Below are positions 5,816-9,457 of a DNA stretch of 9,457 bases, in pieces. Each line of letters starts with the position of its first letter. The stretch's first letter is position 1. Source of the DNA: CAYMJA01 sp964391095. Lineage in GTDB: Bacteria; Patescibacteriota; Minisyncoccia; Minisyncoccales; GWA2-38-27. The stretch covers positions 1 to 9,457 of the forward strand of contig CAYMJA010000014.1 in the NCBI GenBank assembly GCA_964391095.1, written 5' to 3'. Below the pieces are notes generated by a model. It did no database searches, had not been told where the DNA came from, and saw nothing but the letters and a program-made list of their open reading frames with translations. The translations under genes and the position numbers were made by a program.

Positions 5816-6892
5816 ATGAAAAAGAAAAACATAAAAAAAATTGCAATTATCGTTCCACCTTTTGCTACTGTCCCACCGAAAGGACAGGGAGGAACAGAAA
5901 GAATAGCTCAGGAAATGATAAAGGGCTTTGTTAGAAAAGGTTATCAGGTAACTCTTTTTGGCGCTGGTAATTGTAAAACCTCAGCTAAATTTATTCAGAT
6001 TTTTAAAAAAACAATAACTGAAAGAAAAATAGATACTACTTATATAGAGTCTTCTAGACCTCTCAGAATTGAAAGCACTTACACAGCAAGAATAATGAAA
6101 GAAATCATCAAAAGAGAAGGAGAATTTGATATTATTTTTAACCATGCCAGGGCAGGTTATCTTTTTTTACCCCTATCTTTTTTTATAAAAACTCCCATAG
6201 TAAGTATTTTACATCTGCCGATTTTTAAGGAACTCTCTGATGTTCTTGCTTCCTACAAAAAACCAAATGTTGTTACTATTTCAAATGCCCAAAGAAAAGG
6301 ATTTTCAAATATTAATTATTTAGCAACTGTCTATAATGGAGTAGATATTAAAGAATTTAAGTTTTCTGAAAAACCAAAAGATTATTTTCTATTTATGGCA
6401 GCTTTGGGTGAACATAAAAATCCCAAAGATGCTATTTTAGCGGCAAAAAGAGCTAAGGTTAAGTTGATTTTAGCCGGAGGGAAAAGAAGAGAGCCCTATT
6501 TTTCAAAAGAAATCAAACCCTTAATTGATGGAAAACAAATTAAATATGTAGGAGAAGTTTGGGGAAAGAAACGAACTGATTTAATAAAATACGCCAAAGG
6601 TCTGCTTTTCCCGATAAAATGGCAAGAGCCATTTGGACTGATAATGATTGAAGCAATGGCTTGTGGGGTCCCGGTTATTGCCTATCCCAACGGCGCCGTG
6701 CCCGAAGTTGTTAAGAATGAAAAAACCGGCTTTATTGTAAAAAATGTTAAGGAAATGGCAAAAGCGATTAAAAATATAGATAAAATTGAGAGAAAGGACT
6801 GCCGAAAAAGAGTGGAAGAAAAATTCAGCATTAAAAAAATGGTAGATAGATATGAGAAGGTATATTATGAAATTCTGAAAAGAAAGAAATGA
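5816..6892 (+). CDS. GT4-family glycosyltransferase (third), paralogue of the first
   Basis: GT-B-fold glycosyltransferase of 358 residues, similar along its whole length to the gene at 3426: V-P-P-K-G-Q-G-G-T-E (19-28) matches V-P-P-K-K-Y-G-G-T-E, ATVYNGVDIKEF (170-181) matches ATVYNGIDVKKF, and both share KTGFIVKN and RKDCR near the C-terminus. E-X7-E is present (EPFGLIMIE, E271 and E279), as is the expected histidine (H133 in ILHLP). The diphosphate-binding loop is degenerate: where the first copy has WMGRITPKKG this one has FMAALGEHKNP (193-203), so the usual Gly-Arg is Ala-Ala while one lysine remains. Donor use may therefore differ, or activity may be reduced. It has its own promoter and terminator, separating it from the upstream pair. 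I infer an old tandem duplication followed by divergence. Confidence 0.88.
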   Translation: MKKKNIKKIAIIVPPFATVPPKGQGGTERIAQEMIKGFVRKGYQVTLFGAGNCKTSAKFIQIFKKTITERKIDTTYIESSRPLRIESTYTARIMKEIIKREGEFDIIFNHARAGYLFLPLSFFIKTPIVSILHLPIFKELSDVLASYKKPNVVTISNAQRKGFSNINYLATVYNGVDIKEFKFSEKPKDYFLFMAALGEHKNPKDAILAAKRAKVKLILAGGKRREPYFSKEIKPLIDGKQIKYVGEVWGKKRTDLIKYAKGLLFPIKWQEPFGLIMIEAMACGVPVIAYPNGAVPEVVKNEKTGFIVKNVKEMAKAIKNIDKIERKDCRKRVEEKFSIKKMVDRYEKVYYEILKRKK

Positions 6893-6909
6893 TTAAACCA
6901 ATTTGCTCA

Positions 6910-6946
6910 GATAAAAAAATCAGCTCAAGAAGCTGATTTTTTTATC
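6910..6946. terminator. Bidirectional intrinsic terminator between convergent genes
   Basis: GATAAAAAAATCAGCT (6910-6925) and AGCTGATTTTTTTATC (6931-6946) form a perfect 16-bp stem with loop CAAGA. A G-C-containing core is flanked by seven As on the left and seven Ts on the right, giving a U-tract in both directions. It serves the glycosyltransferase from the left and the MscS-type gene from the right. Confidence 0.9.
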
Positions 6947-6960
6947 ACTAAAGTAAAGAT

Positions 6961-7512
6961 TTACTTTCTTGAAAAATTAGAAGCACTTTTTATCTGGCCA
7001 TTGGGAATATAATGAATTATTCCCTCTTTATCTTTTACAACCGTTTTCCTTAAATTTAAATCTATCACCTTGCCTTGTTTCCCCCCTATATTTATTTCTT
7101 CTCCAATGTGATATTGGTCTTCAAGTAGAATAAAAAGTCCGGCTAGATAATCCTGAACTAAATTTCGAGAGCCCATGCCAATAGCCAGACCAATCAAACC
7201 AGCGCCAGCTAAAAGTGGAGTAGGATTAACTCCAAATTCCGGAAGAATCGTTAAAATTGCTATTATCCAAATCGCTATTTTCAAAGTAGAGACGAAAACC
7301 TTGCTGAGTGTTTTTCCTCTTTGCTCCTGGATCTTACTGTCTCCCCCTATTATTTCGCTTTTCTCGGTGAGGGTTTTTATTAATCTGGAAATAAAAACTT
7401 TACTAATTCGGGTAGCCAACCAGGCAATAAATAAAATTACAATTATTTTTATCCCATGAGAAATAAGCCAGGGAAATAAATTTTGAAGAAAATTTTGGAA
7501 ATCTATATTCAT
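6961..7512 (-). CDS. Short MscS-family mechanosensitive ion channel
   Basis: Membrane channel that opens under tension to release solutes during osmotic downshock; 183 residues, against 286 for E. coli MscS. A transmembrane helix lies at about 18-38 and a second at about 72-92. The pore helix follows: LLAGAGLIGLAIGMGSRNLV (100-119), rich in the Gly/Ala packing typical of TM3. The beta domain runs from about 130 (EDQYHIGEEINIGGKQGKV) to HYIPNGQIKSASNFSRK. The protein ends there, so the C-terminal alpha/beta cage domain of MscS is missing. A strong terminator lies just downstream and the reading frame is clean, so this looks like a natural short form, not a break. The ATG is 32 nt after tRNA-Ser on the same strand with no clear promoter or ribosome-binding site between them, so the two may be co-transcribed. 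Confidence 0.88.
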   Translation of the reverse strand: MNIDFQNFLQNLFPWLISHGIKIIVILFIAWLATRISKVFISRLIKTLTEKSEIIGGDSKIQEQRGKTLSKVFVSTLKIAIWIIAILTILPEFGVNPTPLLAGAGLIGLAIGMGSRNLVQDYLAGLFILLEDQYHIGEEINIGGKQGKVIDLNLRKTVVKDKEGIIHYIPNGQIKSASNFSRK

Positions 7513-7544
7513 GTTTCTTCGAGTTTGACTATCCTTTCATTGTG

Positions 7545-7629
7545 CGGAGAGGACAGGACTCGAACCTGCAAGGGCATAAATACCCGCTGGCTTTCCAAGC
7601 CAGTTCCTTACCATTCGGAACACCTCTCC
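7545..7629 (-). tRNA. tRNA-Ser (anticodon GGA)
   Basis: An 85-nt class II tRNA reading UCC and UCU serine codons. In transcript order: acceptor GGAGAGG pairs with CCTCTCC; D arm TTCC/GGAA with GG in the loop; anticodon arm CTGGC-TTGGAAA-GCCAG with GGA at 7594-7596; long variable arm GGGTA/TGCCC; T arm GCAGG-TTCGAGT-CCTGT with one G-U pair. The long variable arm and discriminator G are serine features. The next bases are CACA, so the CCA tail is not encoded and must be added. All stems were paired by hand. Confidence 0.96.
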
Positions 7630-7740
7630 TTTTACTCTACTTCGGCAATTGTAAAATTATCTTGGAAATTGTTAAATATTGGGCAGTAAATTTATAATTC
7701 AAAAACTTTAAAATTGTTAAAAAGTCCAAAATTTCTTCTC

Positions 7741-8169
7741 TCAGGGTTTCAGGCCCGGTAAAAATCTCAGCCATTTCTCTAAATACGNNNNNNNNNNATA
7801 TTTGTTCAAAATTTCATAATCCGCTTTCTCGTGGAGCCAATCAATTATTTTTTTGAATTCAGCTCTGTCTAACCAAATTCCGTGACAAAGATTGCAGACA
7901 TCAATAATGATTCCTGAATCCCCATAATATACTTCATAAAGAGGGACGCGGCAAAAGGGGCAAAGCCGAATTCCCGCTGAAATTTTGAATTTACTTTCGT
8001 CTTTCCACAAATCAATATCTAACCAGTTTAAATTTTTATCTTTCTCGTCTTTTGCCCATCTCAATTCCTCTTCTTCAAACCAAAGACCAAGGCAAATAGG
8101 ACAATAGTTTACCTCAACATTATGAAAAACCGCGCTTAAAAGAGGTTTTTTACAAATAGGACAATTCAT
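7741..8169 (-). CDS. Double zinc-ribbon (zf-TFIIB-like) protein, interrupted by assembly gap
   Basis: A 142-codon reading frame with two zf-TFIIB-type ribbons. The first uses C3, C6 (CPIC) and C23, C26 (CPIC) followed by LGLWFEEEEL. The second uses C70, C73 (CPFC) and C92, C95 (CNLC) followed by HGIWLDRAEF. The G-x-W-[FL]-[DE] signature after the last cysteine pair is characteristic of this family, whose biochemical role is unknown. Residues 125-128 fall in ten Ns (7788-7797), so the tail YLEKWLRFLPGLKP is in frame only if the gap length is true; a frameshift or longer C-terminus cannot be excluded. The ATG is 8 nt after the htpX stop, with no Shine-Dalgarno sequence, so it is probably the last protein gene of a lemA-htpX operon. 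Metal binding is likely; function is not known. Confidence 0.82.
   Translation of the reverse strand: MNCPICKKPLLSAVFHNVEVNYCPICLGLWFEEEELRWAKDEKDKNLNWLDIDLWKDESKFKISAGIRLCPFCRVPLYEVYYGDSGIIIDVCNLCHGIWLDRAEFKKIIDWLHEKADYEILNKYXXXXYLEKWLRFLPGLKP
7788..7797. other. Assembly gap (10 Ns)
   Basis: Ten consecutive Ns lie in the 3' part of the zinc-ribbon gene. Ten is often used as a placeholder or estimated scaffold gap, so the true length may differ and the reading frame to the left of it is provisional. Confidence 0.99.
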
Positions 8170-8177
8170 AAATAATT

Positions 8178-9083
8178 TTAAATTTTCATTCCCCTCAAAG
8201 CTTTTATTCTCTGCTCAATTGGGGGATGGGTCATAAAAAGTTTGTGAAACCAGGATTTCTGTTCTTTCCCTCGAAAAGGATTAACAATATAAAGATGAGA
8301 AGTGGCATTACTGACACTTGACAAAGAATTCGGGTCTTGGGAAATTTTTTCAAGGGCTTTAGCCAGTCCCTCGGGATACCTTGTTAAAAGAGCTCCATTA
8401 GCGTCAGCTAAAAATTCTCTTTTTCGAGAAATGGCTAATCTAATCAGAGTGGCAAACAAGGGAGCTAAAACAGCCAAAGCAAGAGCAATCAAGAGCATAA
8501 CCAGTTTTATTTGTCCCCCGCCGCGGCTGTCCCGGCGACTTATTCCTCCCCAGAAACTAATCCGAAAGAAAAAATCAGTTAAGACCACAATTATTCCAAC
8601 CAAAACAACAATAATGGTTGATAGTAATATATCTCTATTGCCAATATGGGCAAGTTCGTGAGCAATCACTCCTTCCAGTTCATTTCTCTCAAGCCGGTCA
8701 AGTAATCCCTGGGTTACTGCTATGACAGCGTGTTTTGAATCGCGTCCAGTAGCAAAAGCATTTGGCTGAGCAACATTAATGATATAAATTTTAGGCAGGG
8801 GAAGTCCGGCCGTAATGCAAAGATTTTCAACAATTCGATAAAGTTCAGGATTATCTCTTTTTTCAACAGGCCGAGCCCGGCTTATTGCTAAAACAACTTT
8901 ATCAGAATACCAATAACTAAAAAAACTCATCAAAATACTATAAATCACAGCCAGCCATAAAATAATATAGCTCCCCACAAGATAAGAAATTAACCAACCA
9001 AGAGCAATAATAAGGAGCAGGAAACAGGTCAAATATAGCCAAGTCTTTCTGATATTAGATTCAGCGTGAGTATAAAGAGTCAT
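8178..9083 (-). CDS. htpX: HtpX-type membrane zinc metalloprotease (M48 family)
   Basis: Integral membrane endopeptidase that degrades damaged membrane proteins; 301 residues, full length for the family. The N-terminus MTLYTHAESNIRKTWLYL is typical, which supports ATG 9083. Membrane helices lie at about 15-35, 37-56, 153-173 and 193-215. The catalytic HEXXH motif is H142-E143-L-A-H146, with the third zinc ligand E223 in SRKREFLAD (219-226) and the family's NAFATG (108-113) and HPP (286-288) motifs. All catalytic residues are present. lemA ends 38 bp upstream on the same strand, and a zinc-ribbon gene follows 8 bp downstream. The lemA-htpX pair recurs in many bacteria, so co-transcription is expected. 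Only a weak GGA precedes the start. In E. coli HtpX responds to envelope stress; no such regulatory site is recognised here. Confidence 0.95.
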   Translation of the reverse strand: MTLYTHAESNIRKTWLYLTCFLLLIIALGWLISYLVGSYIILWLAVIYSILMSFFSYWYSDKVVLAISRARPVEKRDNPELYRIVENLCITAGLPLPKIYIINVAQPNAFATGRDSKHAVIAVTQGLLDRLERNELEGVIAHELAHIGNRDILLSTIIVVLVGIIVVLTDFFFRISFWGGISRRDSRGGGQIKLVMLLIALALAVLAPLFATLIRLAISRKREFLADANGALLTRYPEGLAKALEKISQDPNSLSSVSNATSHLYIVNPFRGKEQKSWFHKLFMTHPPIEQRIKALRGMKI

Positions 9084-9121
9084 TAAAAATCCAAACTATG
9101 TTTAAGGTCGGGCGTGAAACA

Positions 9122-9457
9122 TTAAAACTTTACAGATACTGGTTTGCGGGCAGCAACTTCTTCTATTTCAAACAGGTCCATCTTTTTGAAAGTGAACAAA
9201 GAGGCAATAATTTTGGCTGGAAAAACTTCAATTTTGATATTCAAATCCCTGACATTGCCATTGTAAAATCTTCTGGCTGCTTGAACCTTATCTTCAGTGT
9301 CCCGAATCTCCCGCTGAAGTTCCAAAAAATTCTCTGATGCTTTCAATTGAGGATAATTTTCAGCTACCGCAAAAAGAGTTTTTAGGGTGGAAGAAAGAGC
9401 ATTTTCAGCTTCAGAATGCTCTTTTATCGTTTTGGCTCCCATTGCTTGCGCCCTTGC
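9122..9457 (-). CDS. LemA family protein, C-terminal part (5' end beyond window)
   Basis: The last 111 residues of a LemA protein; the frame is open to the window edge and begins ARAQAMGAKTIKEHSEAENA. The internal methionine at 9442 is therefore not the start. Family-typical stretches are LFAVAENYPQLKASENFLEL, REIRDTEDKVQAARRFYNG and VRDLNIKIEVFPAKIIA, ending with a short segment rich in phenylalanine and glutamate. LemA proteins have an N-terminal membrane anchor, not visible here, and an extended helical bundle; their biochemical role is unclear. Adjacency to htpX is a recurrent association. The stop TAA lies 38 bp before htpX, and I see no terminator between them. The identity is clear despite truncation at the edge. 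Confidence 0.93.
   Translation of the reverse strand, partial: ARAQAMGAKTIKEHSEAENALSSTLKTLFAVAENYPQLKASENFLELQREIRDTEDKVQAARRFYNGNVRDLNIKIEVFPAKIIASLFTFKKMDLFEIEEVAARKPVSVKF

Noticed and set aside
7483..7689. Plus-strand ORF of 68 codons containing CGEDRTRTCKGINTR
   Set aside because: It is the antisense translation of tRNA-Ser, a well-known spurious ORF pattern.
7701..7725. Possible terminator after the zinc-ribbon gene on the minus strand (ACTTT/AAAGT followed by TTTT)
   Set aside because: The stem is only 5 bp of mostly A-T pairs with an 11-nt loop, too weak to call in AT-rich DNA.
7630..7740. Dedicated promoter for tRNA-Ser
   Set aside because: TAGAGT- and GATAAT-like hexamers exist on the minus strand but none has a convincing -35 at 16-18 nt; read-through from lemA-htpX is equally possible.
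7741..7787. Frameshifted or truncated zinc-ribbon gene
   Set aside because: The frame looks natural through the ten Ns, but the gap length is not reliable, so neither an intact end nor a frameshift can be claimed.
9098..9337. Plus-strand ORF of 79 codons opposite lemA
   Set aside because: It lies antisense to a clear LemA coding region and has no recognisable features.
1..9457. CRISPR array, defence system or complete insertion sequence
   Set aside because: No regularly spaced direct repeats, Cas, toxin-antitoxin, restriction or transposase genes are visible; only the non-coding palindromic element at the left edge suggests mobility.

Overview
The window looks like a piece of an AT-rich Candidate Phyla Radiation (Patescibacteria) genome, most likely a Parcubacteria-type lineage. 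This is an inference from the compact layout, the lysine-rich proteins, the group of GT4 glycosyltransferases whose N-termini carry a V-P-P-K-x-x-G-G-T-E motif, the nearly complete lack of Shine-Dalgarno sequences, and the LemA/HtpX/zinc-ribbon set. TGA and TAG are both used as stops, so the code is the standard bacterial one, not the UGA-glycine code of Gracilibacteria. A run of ten Ns at 7788-7797 shows that the sequence is an assembled scaffold.

Layout. (1) 16-179: a 164-bp, nearly fully palindromic, MITE-like element. It abuts, and supplies the stop codon of, the leftward sigma-factor gene. (2) 177-3280, minus strand: dnaG (primase) then rpoD (primary sigma factor), 2 bp apart. This is a minimal version of the macromolecular-synthesis operon, with a perfect hairpin just ahead of rpoD. 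(3) 3281-3425: divergent promoter region. It reads left into dnaG, apparently leaderless, and right into a glycosyltransferase gene through a roughly 50-nt leader with a stable hairpin. (4) 3426-6892, plus strand: three GT4-type glycosyltransferases. The first two overlap. The third, a paralogue of the first, follows a terminator and has its own apparently leaderless promoter. (5) 6910-6946: a 16-bp bidirectional terminator between convergent genes. (6) 6961-9457, minus strand, in transcription order: lemA (cut by the window edge), htpX, a double zinc-ribbon protein interrupted by the assembly gap, tRNA-Ser(GGA), and a short MscS-type channel.

How the genes fit together. dnaG-rpoD couples priming of replication to housekeeping transcription. 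The glycosyltransferases probably build a surface glycan or glycolipid; acceptor and sugar cannot be read from the sequence. lemA-htpX-zinc ribbon looks like a membrane-quality or envelope-stress operon, and MscS would relieve osmotic pressure. I see no defence system, CRISPR array or complete transposon. The least explained signals are the palindromic element at the end of rpoD, the paired leaderless-type promoters, and the structured leader of the first glycosyltransferase.
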